From assembly GCA_023957475.1 (NCBI GenBank), contig JAMLHA010000006.1:62001-126000 (forward strand): 64,000 nt of DNA. The letters run 5' to 3'. Positions 44,545 through 53,649 of the stretch are shown here, in pieces. Source of the DNA: Crocinitomicaceae bacterium (lineage in GTDB: Bacteria; Bacteroidota; Bacteroidia; Flavobacteriales_D; Crocinitomicaceae). Position numbers and translations under genes: made by a program. The notes beneath the pieces were generated by a model. It was not told the DNA's origin, did no database searches, and saw only the letters and a program-made list of their open reading frames with translations. Within the stretch, counting starts at the first letter, position 1; each line of letters starts with the position of its first letter.

Positions 44545-45954
44545 TCATTTTTTAACAATATTCTTGTAATAAACCTCTCCATTCAAATGTCCCCAAAGTA
44601 GATAATTGCCAGGTGCAAATTCTTTGAGGGAAATAACAGACTGGTGCTGTCCCGGAAAAACTGTTTTTGGGCTGTATTCAGTAATAATTCTTCCTTGCAT
44701 ATCAGTAATGTACATATCCATTGTTACTACTTCTTTTTGAATGGAGTAGTTGATGCGAATTTCATCTTCAAAAGGGTTTGGAAAAACGTCAATTTCAAAA
44801 TTAGAGGAAGTAATTTCAGAAATACCAAGTTCCCTACAATTTAGTTGAGATATCACTTGTATGGGAGAAAGACTTCCTGTATTTGTGCCATTTCCAAATT
44901 GCCCTTCTGTATTATTACCAGTCGCCCAAATACTATTGTCATCGTTTAAAAATAAAGAACACCAATACCCAGAAGCAATTGCAGCAATATTTGACAGTCC
45001 TGCTACTTGGATAGGTATAGATTTGTTTATGGTTGTCCCATCCCCTAATTGCCCTTCCCAATTTCTTCCGCAAGCCCAAGCAGTTCCATCATTTCTTAAA
45101 AAGAGGGAATGTAATGCGCCAGCGGATATTTCTTTTATGTTAGACAAACCTACTACTTGGACTGGTGTATCAGCCTTATAGCTATAAGCAGTTGTATCAT
45201 TTCCTAATTGTTCATAAGTATTCTTTCCACACGCCCAAACAGTTCCGTCACTTTTTAGAAACAGAGAATGTTCTCCACCTCCAGCAGCAGCTATGACATT
45301 AGACAAACCACTTACCTGAACGGGTACATTGGAGGCATAAACAATTGCCTCATTTCCCAGTTGTGAGTCAACATTGTATCCACACGCCCAAACAGTTCCA
45401 TCACTTTTTATGAACAGAGAATGTCTCGTACCTCCGGCAACTGCTACTATATTAGACAAACCATTTATTTGTACGGGTGTATTTCTATTTATATTTGTCC
45501 CATCTCCTAATTGACCATATTCATTAACTCCACAAGCCCAAACAGTTCCGTCATCCTTTAAAAATAAGGAATGCATTCCTCTTACTGATATTGCAATTAT
45601 ATTAGATAAGCTATTTATCTGAACAGGTATATTTCTATTTATATTTGTTCCATCTCCTAACTGTCCTCCAGCATTGTATCCACACGCCCAAACAGTTCCG
45701 TCATTTCTTAAAAAGAGGGAATGGTTCTGCCCCGCCGAAACAGCAATGACATCAGATAGTCCAGAAACTATAACTGGTAAAAGTTGAGGGTTATTTGTAC
45801 CATTTCCTAGTTGTCCAAAATTATTAGCCCCAGTAGAAGTAACTTTTTCATCAGGACATATAAAAAGAGAATAATAGCTACCACTACTAATAGTTTGAGA
45901 TTTTACATTAAAACTAATACTGAGAGTAACAAGAATAATAGATAAAAATTTCAT
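44545..45954 (-). CDS. RCC1-repeat surface protein with T9SS sorting domain
   Basis: A 469-residue protein (start chosen at the ATG giving MKFLSIILVTLSISFNVKSQ, a signal peptide). It has about seven RCC1/ALPHA-tubulin-suppressor-like repeats, each with HSLFLKSDGTVWACGxNxxGQLG, forming a beta-propeller. The C-terminus (DVFPNPFEDEIRINYSI ... GNYLLWGHLNGEVYYKNIVKK) is a T9SS sorting domain. It should be displayed on the cell surface. No activity can be assigned. Confidence 0.85.
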   Translation of the reverse strand: MKFLSIILVTLSISFNVKSQTISSGSYYSLFICPDEKVTSTGANNFGQLGNGTNNPQLLPVIVSGLSDVIAVSAGQNHSLFLRNDGTVWACGYNAGGQLGDGTNINRNIPVQINSLSNIIAISVRGMHSLFLKDDGTVWACGVNEYGQLGDGTNINRNTPVQINGLSNIVAVAGGTRHSLFIKSDGTVWACGYNVDSQLGNEAIVYASNVPVQVSGLSNVIAAAGGGEHSLFLKSDGTVWACGKNTYEQLGNDTTAYSYKADTPVQVVGLSNIKEISAGALHSLFLRNDGTAWACGRNWEGQLGDGTTINKSIPIQVAGLSNIAAIASGYWCSLFLNDDNSIWATGNNTEGQFGNGTNTGSLSPIQVISQLNCRELGISEITSSNFEIDVFPNPFEDEIRINYSIQKEVVTMDMYITDMQGRIITEYSPKTVFPGQHQSVISLKEFAPGNYLLWGHLNGEVYYKNIVKK

Positions 45955-46025
45955 ACTAGTTATTTTTTTGATATTTATACACATAAGACTAAATTTTTGA
46001 TATTCAAATATATAAAATTAAAGGG

Positions 46026-47450
46026 TTACTGAAACTCATACGCACCTATATCCGGAGCACCAACACGGAAATTGCCTTTTATATCTTTATCAACAATAGG
46101 AATTGTTGTTATACCTTTATCTATCAGCGAAGAAGTTGACCAAATGTCATAGTCAAATTTAGGAGGATTTTTAAACGCAGGACTTTGGTTCCAAACCATT
46201 GTACTTTGTTCGTAAAAAGGTTCAGTTCCCTGTGGGTTCATCTTAATTGCACAGTTTTTTACAGAGAACGTATTTGTTCCGTTATTATCCAAATTGAACG
46301 CTAATTCTCCTTCCTGATTTCCATATATGACACAATTTATAAACGTACCATTAATATCTGTTACTAACACATTCCCATTTCCATCGTTGTAAAAATCACT
46401 TATCCCAATACAAGGAAGCTGAGTTTGCCCAGTAGCATAACCACCTAATGTACAATGATTGAAATGAAATCCAGATCCAGCAAGATTAATAAAAGCATGA
46501 AAACCATTGTTGGTAATAACACAATTCGTAGCAACGACTTTTCCTCCCGCAAAATTCATGATTCCATATCGGGCATGATTTTGAATAATCGTATTGGTTA
46601 CTGTCACTGTTGGATTGGAGCCGTTTGCTCCATCTTTTTCAATGTGAATTCCAGTTGTCCCGTTTTTGATAATGGCATAGTCAATTGTGGAGGATAGTGC
46701 TTGGTTGAAATACACACCGTAATATTGTCCACTCACATCATCATAACTACTTTCCAGACGATCTCCTTGTATCATAACTTCATTACCTAAATCTCCATCA
46801 ATGGTTAATGTACCTTTGTAAACGTAGAGAAATGAATTTTTGTGCATATAGATTTTTGTTCCCGCTGGAATAATTAAATGCTTTCCCTCATCTACAAATG
46901 CCGCTCCATAGATAACATGCGGTTTATCATTTGACCAAGTTCCTTCATTCAAATTCCATTCGCTTGAAGGAGCACTCAAATCCGAATAATGATAATACAT
47001 ATCTTGCCCCCAAGCAGCTAAAATCACGTATTGGTCTTTTCCATTGGTTCTAAATCGTATCGAATCTTCAACAACTATAGGCAAAGTAGCCCCATTGGGA
47101 TCAAGTGTTACTTCTATAAACATAAAAAGACTGTCTTTTGATTCTAATTCGAGGTTTGAAAAGTGAGTTCCTTGTAAACCATCCAAATTGACACGGAAAG
47201 ACGAAGCGTTTCCTCCCATCAACTCGACTTCTTCGATCAACACAGTATTATTTTCTTTGTTGTATATTTTTAATTGTTTGGTTGTTGAGCCAATTGTAGT
47301 AAAAATGGTATCGAAAACAACTGTATCTTTCGAAAATGCCAAATTTCCTTTTGAGAAAAAAGTAGTTTTTTTACATGAAGTATTGAGTGTTGTAACTGAT
47401 AGTAACACCAATATTAAAGCAATAAAAGTATATCTTATTTGATGTTTCAA
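46026..47450 (-). CDS. Lipoprotein with right-handed beta-helix domain
   Basis: The 474-residue product has a lipoprotein signal peptide ending LNTSC. Residues 30-150 form a beta-sandwich-like domain, followed by a parallel beta-helix with right-handed repeats (TVTNTIIQNHARYGIMNFAGGKVVATNCVI). The C-terminal choice-of-anchor-like IKGNFRVGAPDIGAYEFQ is common in such proteins. It is probably on the outer-membrane surface, binding or processing carbohydrate. It lies 72 bases upstream of the RCC1 gene on the same strand. Confidence 0.83.
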   Translation of the reverse strand: MKHQIRYTFIALILVLLSVTTLNTSCKKTTFFSKGNLAFSKDTVVFDTIFTTIGSTTKQLKIYNKENNTVLIEEVELMGGNASSFRVNLDGLQGTHFSNLELESKDSLFMFIEVTLDPNGATLPIVVEDSIRFRTNGKDQYVILAAWGQDMYYHYSDLSAPSSEWNLNEGTWSNDKPHVIYGAAFVDEGKHLIIPAGTKIYMHKNSFLYVYKGTLTIDGDLGNEVMIQGDRLESSYDDVSGQYYGVYFNQALSSTIDYAIIKNGTTGIHIEKDGANGSNPTVTVTNTIIQNHARYGIMNFAGGKVVATNCVITNNGFHAFINLAGSGFHFNHCTLGGYATGQTQLPCIGISDFYNDGNGNVLVTDINGTFINCVIYGNQEGELAFNLDNNGTNTFSVKNCAIKMNPQGTEPFYEQSTMVWNQSPAFKNPPKFDYDIWSTSSLIDKGITTIPIVDKDIKGNFRVGAPDIGAYEFQ

Positions 47451-47713
47451 AGTATTCTTTTAGTATTTTTCATATAGATTAGATGTAAAGGTAACGAAAA
47501 TATTGAAAAAATTATTTTATTCCTATTTTTCTTTTGAATAAAAAATTAGATAGAAGGCAGTTAGATAGGAGATGATTGATTAGCTAAAAGACCAAATAAT
47601 CAAAGAACTGGAATCAAAATTAAATCAAAAAGGATAGCATTGATATACATACCTATATGATTCTAATCATTTTAGCCGCTTTTTTGCCAAATACAATCTA
47701 AAAGAAAAAACGT

Positions 47714-47914
47714 TTACTTCGTCGAGTTCAATAACTCTTTAATATCAACTTCCAGAAGCAGGGATATTCTGTATAGCTGTTCTACGCTCGGCTGTCTGGA
47801 ATTTGTACACCACGCACTAATTGTTCTGACATCTTTTTCAAGCTGTTCAGCTAACCAGACCTGTGTTTTCTTTTTACTTACTAGTACTTCTTTTATGCGG
47901 TTAAAGTCTTTCAT
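47714..47914 (-). CDS. Small XRE-family repressor
   Basis: A 66-residue helix-turn-helix protein (KKTQVWLAEQLEKDVRTISAWCTNSRQPSVEQL). I chose the ATG at 47914; a start six codons upstream is possible. It is divergent from the genes leading to the recombinase and is probably the element's repressor. Confidence 0.85.
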   Translation of the reverse strand: MKDFNRIKEVLVSKKKTQVWLAEQLEKDVRTISAWCTNSRQPSVEQLYRISLLLEVDIKELLNSTK

Positions 47915-48078
47915 TGCCTCGAAGATAAGCAAAGAAATCCGGTTACAAATACCCTTATGAACTCATATAATGTCTATTAAAGGATGTTAAAAATCACAAT
48001 AACGAAATATTATTTCCATATATAGATTTATTTTGTATATTTATACTCGAAATATGAGTATTTAAAAATTTTCAAATT

Positions 48079-48396
48079 ATGAGAAAAAAAGTATCTGAAA
48101 AAATAATTATCAGCCTAATCTATGATGATTTAGGGCATTTAAAGATTGTTTGGGGGTTAAATATGTTAGGATTCAGCAGTAACGGTGTCGAGTTAGATAT
48201 TTCCCAAATAGTCTTTTCTTTAATGGAATTAAATACAAATGACAGACGCTTAGACCACCTAACCAACGAGTATTATGACCGAAGCTATCAGGTAAATGAA
48301 ATTGCCTCCAATGATTCTGAAGCATTCCAAAGGCTTGCGACGGAAATTTTCAACTGGCTTTCAACGGAACGGAAGAAATACCGCAAACAACTATAA
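48079..48396 (+). CDS. Hypothetical protein of the integrative element
   Basis: A 105-residue soluble protein with alternating beta/alpha pattern (KIIISLIYDDLGHLKIVWGLNML) and a charged C-terminus (FNWLSTERKKYRKQL). I recognise no family. It is divergent from the XRE repressor and followed by a terminator, so it is a separate unit within the element. Confidence 0.65.
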   Translation: MRKKVSEKIIISLIYDDLGHLKIVWGLNMLGFSSNGVELDISQIVFSLMELNTNDRRLDHLTNEYYDRSYQVNEIASNDSEAFQRLATEIFNWLSTERKKYRKQL

Positions 48397-48425
48397 GAAA
48401 ATCAAGAATTTTTTTAAATCATATT

Positions 48426-48475
48426 AAAAAATAACTGCCCCCTTTTTTCCCTTTTATGCGGGCGGTTATTTTTTT
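48426..48475 (+). terminator. Terminator
   Basis: AAAAATAACTGCCC pairs with GGGCGGTTATTTTT (one G-T pair), followed by more T. It ends the 105-residue gene. Confidence 0.8.
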
Positions 48476-48481
48476 ATTATT

Positions 48482-48668
48482 GTTAGCCTACCTATTTAGG
48501 TCACTTCTTTTAAAAAGGCTACCTGTTAGCCTCCAATAGGTCTGTTTTACTGACCTTTCGGAATATTTCGGGGTGTCCTGAAAGGTATCCAAATGGTATC
48601 CATATAGGACACCTAAGCCCCCTGACAGGTATCCTAATGCGCCCCCTTTTAGGATACTACCTGCTGAA
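48482..48668. repeat. Iteron-like cluster of short repeats
   Basis: GGTATCC occurs at 48584, 48595 and 48628, with the inverse GGATAC at 48652 and a variant GGACACC at 48607. GTTAGCCT occurs at 48482 and 48525, and GGCTACCTG and CTACCTG also recur. GC content is higher than the surroundings. It may bind a replication or recombination protein of the element. A leftward 64-codon frame across it lacks support. Confidence 0.55.
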
Positions 48669-48857
48669 ATAAGGCAGACCATTCTCCAATCAGGTAAAGT
48701 AACAATACCTTAAATTTTACGTTGTTAAAATAAAATCACTCTTGCTTTCAAAAGCAAAATAACAAGGTTGATAACCCTTTTCCCGATTCTAAAAATGGTA
48801 CATACGGGAAAACCACACGAAACAAAATCAAGGTTAAACTTTTTAATTTTTTAAGTC

Positions 48858-50405
48858 ATGGACAGTAATAAGACAAGTTCATTAGAAGAACTTTTGTTAA
48901 TGAACAATTTTCAAATTTTGGGTACCCCTTTTCGTTTTGCCGAAATCATCTGGAAACGGGAGGGTATCAAATGGAATGAAGCACAGCGCAAAGCATCCGA
49001 ACTAACAAAGGCAAATGCAGCATTGGCATATTTGGAAGAGGTGCGCAAAAGTATGGGGATTTATACACAGGATGTAAATGTTCCCCTGCAAGTTGAACAA
49101 CCTGCATTAATTACTGAATCGGTTCAGCCTGCGGTAATCATTCCCACAGAAGAAAAACGTAAACGGGATTCAGGCATTTTTGAAGAAAATTACAGCCTGC
49201 TTACGGAGTTTGCTCCTGAACTGGAAGAAGAATTGCAGACACTGAATGAAAACGGGATTCTGTCGGGAAAATCTGCCATCAACATTTATGGTTCTGCTTC
49301 TATTAAATCAGTAGAAAAAGACAAATACGGGTACTATCTGCTCTTAGACATCAACGAAGCATCTAAACCCAATCAAAGTATTCTATTGTATGTAAATACA
49401 ACGGCAAAAGAAGTTCAGGTACTTTCCTTTGAAAGCAACGGCAGTAAGTTTGAAGTTTACAACGACACTCATACCCGTGAAATGATGAATCCTCAGCAGT
49501 TGGAACTACAAAACAGGCATTTGAACAAGCAATTAAAAAGGCTTATCGACTTCAAACTATCAATTCCTACTATTGGAGTTGTAGCACAGGAAAAACCAAT
49601 ACCGCAACAACAGTCCGAACAGCAGAAAGAAACATCTGACCAATTATTTCGCAGATCATTTCTTTCAGGTTCATTGAGAAAGTCCAATGAAGCGTTTGAA
49701 AGTAATTTTTATTATAAACTCTCACAAGACATGGAGGAACTTTCAGATGAAAATGAAACTTTACAGGCAGAAAATGAAGAATTACAACAGAAAAATGAAG
49801 AGCTAAAACAAGAAAATGAATTTTTGAAAAATTCTGTTTACCGTACCCTGTATGTGCATAATTTCAAACTGCTTCGGTTATTAGTTACAGGTCTAACCGA
49901 TGAATTTGAATTGGCTTCATTTAAGGTACAGTTACAGTCCGAACATCAATTGTATCCTGTATTTAAACTGATGTTTGAAAAAGTTAATTCCGAAATCTGT
50001 TGCACAGCCTATCAGATTGACCCTGAAAAAGGTACGGAAGAAATGCTTTGCTGGTTCAATATTATGGATAACAAAGAAGTTGTTTTTGTGGCAAATCATA
50101 AGGAATTTTTCGGATTGAAAGAAGAAGTTTTTATTAGAGATCACGACAAGGTTTCAGAGGATAGCGTACAGGCAAATTCAGCATTGTACAACTTCTTTTT
50201 GACAATGCTTGTAAACAAATACCATTCAACTATTACAGACCGTGTTTATCTTCCCGAAGTTGTTGAAAGCACGACACCTGAAACTGAAGCTCAGCAAACT
50301 GAAATGGTGGGAGAATCAGGCGGAGATGGAACAGGAATAGCGATCGTTTCTGTACTTATGGCTGTTGGACTGGGAATTTTTGGGATTCGAGCATTAAACA
50401 AATAG
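48858..50405 (+). CDS. Large hypothetical cargo protein with coiled coil
   Basis: A 515-residue protein. The N-terminus (LLMNNFQILGTPFRFAEIIWKREGIKWNEAQRKA) is globular. The middle has a DUF3945-like region (ELQTLNENGILSGKSAINIYG; NRHLNKQLKRLIDFKLSIP). Residues about 290-335 are a strong Glu/Gln/Asn-rich coiled coil (ENEELQQKNEELKQENEFL). A C-terminal hydrophobic segment (GIAIVSVLMAVGLGIFGI) could anchor it. DUF3945-type proteins are typical cargo of Bacteroidota conjugative elements. Function unknown. Confidence 0.7.
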   Translation: MDSNKTSSLEELLLMNNFQILGTPFRFAEIIWKREGIKWNEAQRKASELTKANAALAYLEEVRKSMGIYTQDVNVPLQVEQPALITESVQPAVIIPTEEKRKRDSGIFEENYSLLTEFAPELEEELQTLNENGILSGKSAINIYGSASIKSVEKDKYGYYLLLDINEASKPNQSILLYVNTTAKEVQVLSFESNGSKFEVYNDTHTREMMNPQQLELQNRHLNKQLKRLIDFKLSIPTIGVVAQEKPIPQQQSEQQKETSDQLFRRSFLSGSLRKSNEAFESNFYYKLSQDMEELSDENETLQAENEELQQKNEELKQENEFLKNSVYRTLYVHNFKLLRLLVTGLTDEFELASFKVQLQSEHQLYPVFKLMFEKVNSEICCTAYQIDPEKGTEEMLCWFNIMDNKEVVFVANHKEFFGLKEEVFIRDHDKVSEDSVQANSALYNFFLTMLVNKYHSTITDRVYLPEVVESTTPETEAQQTEMVGESGGDGTGIAIVSVLMAVGLGIFGIRALNK

Positions 50406-50558
50406 TTTTTTAGCTATTTGAATGATTGCTTTTCGTATTATTTCTAAAATAATGCTGAATCCCTTTGAAATAAAGGAGTTTAGCGTTTTTGTGAAATTTT
50501 AAGAGAAAATACTGGGGTCGAAGTTTGAAAAAATTTCGTAATTGCAAACGTTCAAACA

Positions 50559-50705
50559 ATGTTAACAATTGCAGAGTGCAGAAAAATACTTGGAAACAAG
50601 TATAAGCACTGCACAGATAAACAAATTGAAATGATACGTGCGCTCTTATATGAGTTCGCAAAAATGGATGTAAAACGGTTAATTACAATTAAAAACAAAA
50701 AATAA
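50559..50705 (+). CDS. Small protein coupled to the recombinase
   Basis: A 48-residue frame, MLTIAECRKILGNKYKHCTD followed by KQIEMIRALLYEFAKMD, with helical character. It ends one base before the recombinase start codon. Small proteins of this kind recur just upstream of serine recombinases on Bacteroidota elements. It may be an excision or regulatory factor; that is inference. Confidence 0.65.
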   Translation: MLTIAECRKILGNKYKHCTDKQIEMIRALLYEFAKMDVKRLITIKNKK

Positions 50706-50706
50706 G

Positions 50707-52293
50707 ATGAAAAAGCGTGCAATTCTCTACACCCGTGTTAGTACAGATGAGCAAGCAAACAGCGGGTACAGTTTAGGGGTACAATACGAACAGCTTGTAA
50801 AGTACTGTGAAATGAACAACATTGAAATTGATAATCATTTCGTGGACGATCATAGTGCAAAAACATTCAACCGACCAGAATTTAACAAACTGTTAGCATA
50901 CGCTAAAACAAAGCACAAAAGCATTGATTATTTACTGTTTGTTTCGTGGGACAGATTTTCCCGAAACGCTCCCGATGCGTATGAAATGCTCGGACGTTTG
51001 CAGAAACTAAATATTGAACCGCAAGCAATCATGCAACCGCTGGATTTTAGCGTTCCGCAAAGTAAAATTATGCTTGCAATTTATTTATCACTTCCCGAAG
51101 TGGATAACGATATTCGTTCACAGAAAATAAAGGACGGAATCAGAGGAGCACGAAAATTGGGGCGTTGGACTTCCAACGCTCCAATTGGTTATAAAAACTC
51201 CCGTGATGACCAGAACAAACCAATCATTATTCCACACCCTGAAAAAGCATCTATTATAAAATGGGCTTTTGAAGAAGTCGCAAAAGCAGAGCAAGCTCCC
51301 AATGTAATACGAATGGAAGTTATAAAAAAAGGAATCAATGTTTGTAAATCGAGTTTTTACTTATTGCTCCGCAATTCTGTATATATCGGAAAAGTGATTG
51401 TACCCGCTTCCAAAGATGAACCACAGTTAATTGCAAACGGAATACATCAACCGCTTATTTCGGATGAGTTGTTTTATAAGGTTCAGCTAACAATGGATAA
51501 CAAAAACAAACGCATCAACAAACGTGTTTCATTTAGGGATAGGGATGAACTTCCGTTACGGGGTATTCTAAGTTGTTCCAATTGCGGAAAGCACGTTACA
51601 GGAAGCGCATCCAAAAGCAGGAACGGAACACGTCATTTTTACTACCATTGCTTGCATTGTTCAAAAGAACGTTTCAGAGCGGAAACAGTTAATCAGGAAA
51701 TGGAGGAACTGTTAAGCACCATTCACATTAACGAAGAAGTAGAAACGCTTTATACTGAAATTGTAGAGAAAGAGTTTAAACAAGCAAGTGAAAACAACAA
51801 ACAGGATGCAAAACAACTGCAACAGGAATTAAACAAATTAGAGGAGCGTAAAAAGAAACTGCAACAAACGTTCCTCAGTGATGAAATCAGCGCACAGGAT
51901 TACACGGAGTTAAAGCAAGTATTAGAAGAGCGTATTACAGAACTAAAAGTACAGATTAGCGAAAATAAAGAGCAAAAGGACGGTTTAAAGGAACAAATCA
52001 AAAATGCAATACTGATTATTCCCAAATTGCTTGAAAGATACAGAAACAGTAACGTTCAGGAGAAAAAGAAATTAATTGGTTCGATTTTTCCCGAAAAATT
52101 CGTTTTTCAAAATAACAAGGTTCGAACCACTGAATTGAATGAAGTATTCGCGCTGATTCTCAACTATACCAAGGGTTTTACAAAACAAAAAAGCGGACAA
52201 AATGATTATTTTAACCATTTGTCCGCTTTGGTGGTGCCTCCAGGAATCGAACCAGGGACACAAGGATTTTCAGTCCTTTGCTCTACCAACTGA
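50707..52293 (+). CDS. Large serine recombinase (integrase) of the element
   Basis: A 528-residue frame. The N-terminal resolvase domain has catalytic Ser12 (LYTRVSTDEQA) and FVSWDRFSRN. Next come the recombinase domain (GIRGARKLGRWTSNAPIGYK), a zinc ribbon (CSNCGKHV ... YYHCLHC) and a coiled coil. It should integrate and excise the element. The last ~20 residues (VPPGIEPGTQGFSVLCSTN) are antisense to tRNA-Phe, an artefact or consequence of insertion at that gene. The gene body before it also overlaps the tRNA terminator. The native C-terminus may differ in the excised circle. Confidence 0.9.
   Translation: MKKRAILYTRVSTDEQANSGYSLGVQYEQLVKYCEMNNIEIDNHFVDDHSAKTFNRPEFNKLLAYAKTKHKSIDYLLFVSWDRFSRNAPDAYEMLGRLQKLNIEPQAIMQPLDFSVPQSKIMLAIYLSLPEVDNDIRSQKIKDGIRGARKLGRWTSNAPIGYKNSRDDQNKPIIIPHPEKASIIKWAFEEVAKAEQAPNVIRMEVIKKGINVCKSSFYLLLRNSVYIGKVIVPASKDEPQLIANGIHQPLISDELFYKVQLTMDNKNKRINKRVSFRDRDELPLRGILSCSNCGKHVTGSASKSRNGTRHFYYHCLHCSKERFRAETVNQEMEELLSTIHINEEVETLYTEIVEKEFKQASENNKQDAKQLQQELNKLEERKKKLQQTFLSDEISAQDYTELKQVLEERITELKVQISENKEQKDGLKEQIKNAILIIPKLLERYRNSNVQEKKKLIGSIFPEKFVFQNNKVRTTELNEVFALILNYTKGFTKQKSGQNDYFNHLSALVVPPGIEPGTQGFSVLCSTN
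52185..52229 (-). terminator. Terminator of tRNA-Phe
   Basis: AAAGCGGACAAA and TTTGTCCGCTTT form a perfect 12-bp stem; on the minus strand it is followed by TTTTTTG. It lies directly after the tRNA 3' end and inside the recombinase frame. Confidence 0.8.
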
Positions 52294-52304
52294 GCTAAGG
52301 CACC
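52229..52304 (-). tRNA. tRNA-Phe (GAA)
   Basis: On the minus strand a full cloverleaf is readable: acceptor GGTGCCT/AGGCACC, D arm GCTCAGTTGGTAGAGC, anticodon loop CTGAAAA with anticodon GAA, T arm CCTGGTTCGATTCCTGG, discriminator A and an encoded CCA. A promoter-like TAAATTCG lies just upstream (complement of 52321-52328). Confidence 0.97.
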
Positions 52305-52395
52305 AGCCTTATTTGTGGTGCGAATTTAATGCTAATTTTTAAACTGACAAGTTTTTTTTGAAAAAATCAGGAAAAATCTTCTTCTTTCTTTATAA

Positions 52396-53649
52396 TTACC
52401 TTTGCTTCAAGCACTCTAAATCCTTCCAAAACGCTGGGTAACTCTTGCTAACTGATTCAGCTCCAGTAATTGTTAATCCCAAATTACCAACAATCGATGC
52501 AATAGCAAGTGACATAGCTATTCGATGGTCGTTGTGTGCATCAACCTCTGCAAAATGTAGTTTTTTTCCTCCGTCAATGACCAATTCATCACCTTCTACT
52601 TTAACTATTGCGCCAATTTTTTGAAACTCTTCTAAAAGCGTTGCTGCACGGTTGCTTTCTTTGTTCAACAACCGATGAACACCTTTTATGCGAGAAATCC
52701 CTGTTGTAAAAACTGCCAATACCGTCAAAGCTGGAAATAAATCTGGGCAATCTGTTGCATCTACCACAAAATTTGTTCGATGATTTCCATCTATTTTCAG
52801 TTTTTCATTCTGCCGATCAATGCGGCAATTGGCTTTGAGCAACATGTCCAACAACGCCTTGTCAGCCTGTTTGGAAGAAAAAGAAAGTCCCTCTACTTCA
52901 ATATTTTGACCCAAAGCAGCTGCAACCAACCAATAAGAAGCCGAACTCCAATCTCCATCCACTACGTATTCAACCAACTGAACACGTTGTTTTCCTTCAA
53001 TTTGATACACATCACCACTCAATTCTAAAATGGAGATTCCAAAGCAACTAAGCGTATGAATGGTCATATCAATATACGGCTTACTTTTACAGTTGTCAAT
53101 TTTTAATTGGGTTGTTCCCTCTATTTGAGAAAAGGCAATCAACAAACCAGAAATGTATTGAGAACTAGCACTACCATCTACCGTGTAATTTCCAGATTTT
53201 AGAGGGCCACAAATTTTTATAGGTGCACAACCATTGTTTGACTCCACCTTGACTCCCATTGTTGGTAAAAATTCTTCAAAAAAAGAATGGTTGCGTTGAA
53301 GCAAAGAACCTACTCCTGTGATGGTTATTTCATGACTTTTTAAACTTGCAATAGAAGTCAACAACCTGAATCCCAAACCGCTTTCTTCGCAATTTATAAT
53401 TGAATTTTGCGATTTTAAGCCGTTTCCAGTGACTAAAATAGATTTTTCATCCAACCATTCGATGGCTACTCCGAGTTGCTGACAATTGTTCAACATGGCC
53501 AATTCATCGTTGCTTTTTCCAGTGTTTTTTAGTGTCGATTTTCCCGTTCCTAATGAAGCAATTAACAGCGCTCGTTGGCTATCGCTTTTGGATGGCGGAA
53601 TGTGAATACAACCACTATAATTTCCTTTTTTGACCGTGTAATCCATCAT
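52396..53649 (-). CDS. aroA: 5-enolpyruvylshikimate-3-phosphate synthase
   Basis: A 417-residue EPSP synthase: PPSKSDSQRALLIASLG (phosphate-binding Lys/Ser), GESGLGFRLLTSIA-like segment, DGSASSQYISGLLIA, VVDGDWSSASYWL and the C-terminal HNDHRIAMSLAIAS. It joins shikimate-3-phosphate and PEP in chorismate synthesis. The start overlaps the stop of the DAHP synthase gene by four bases, so the two are translationally coupled. Confidence 0.96.
   Translation of the reverse strand: MMDYTVKKGNYSGCIHIPPSKSDSQRALLIASLGTGKSTLKNTGKSNDELAMLNNCQQLGVAIEWLDEKSILVTGNGLKSQNSIINCEESGLGFRLLTSIASLKSHEITITGVGSLLQRNHSFFEEFLPTMGVKVESNNGCAPIKICGPLKSGNYTVDGSASSQYISGLLIAFSQIEGTTQLKIDNCKSKPYIDMTIHTLSCFGISILELSGDVYQIEGKQRVQLVEYVVDGDWSSASYWLVAAALGQNIEVEGLSFSSKQADKALLDMLLKANCRIDRQNEKLKIDGNHRTNFVVDATDCPDLFPALTVLAVFTTGISRIKGVHRLLNKESNRAATLLEEFQKIGAIVKVEGDELVIDGGKKLHFAEVDAHNDHRIAMSLAIASIVGNLGLTITGAESVSKSYPAFWKDLECLKQR

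Noticed and set aside
48488..48682. Minus-strand 64-codon frame in the iteron region
   Set aside because: Coincides with the short repeats and has no start signal or family match.
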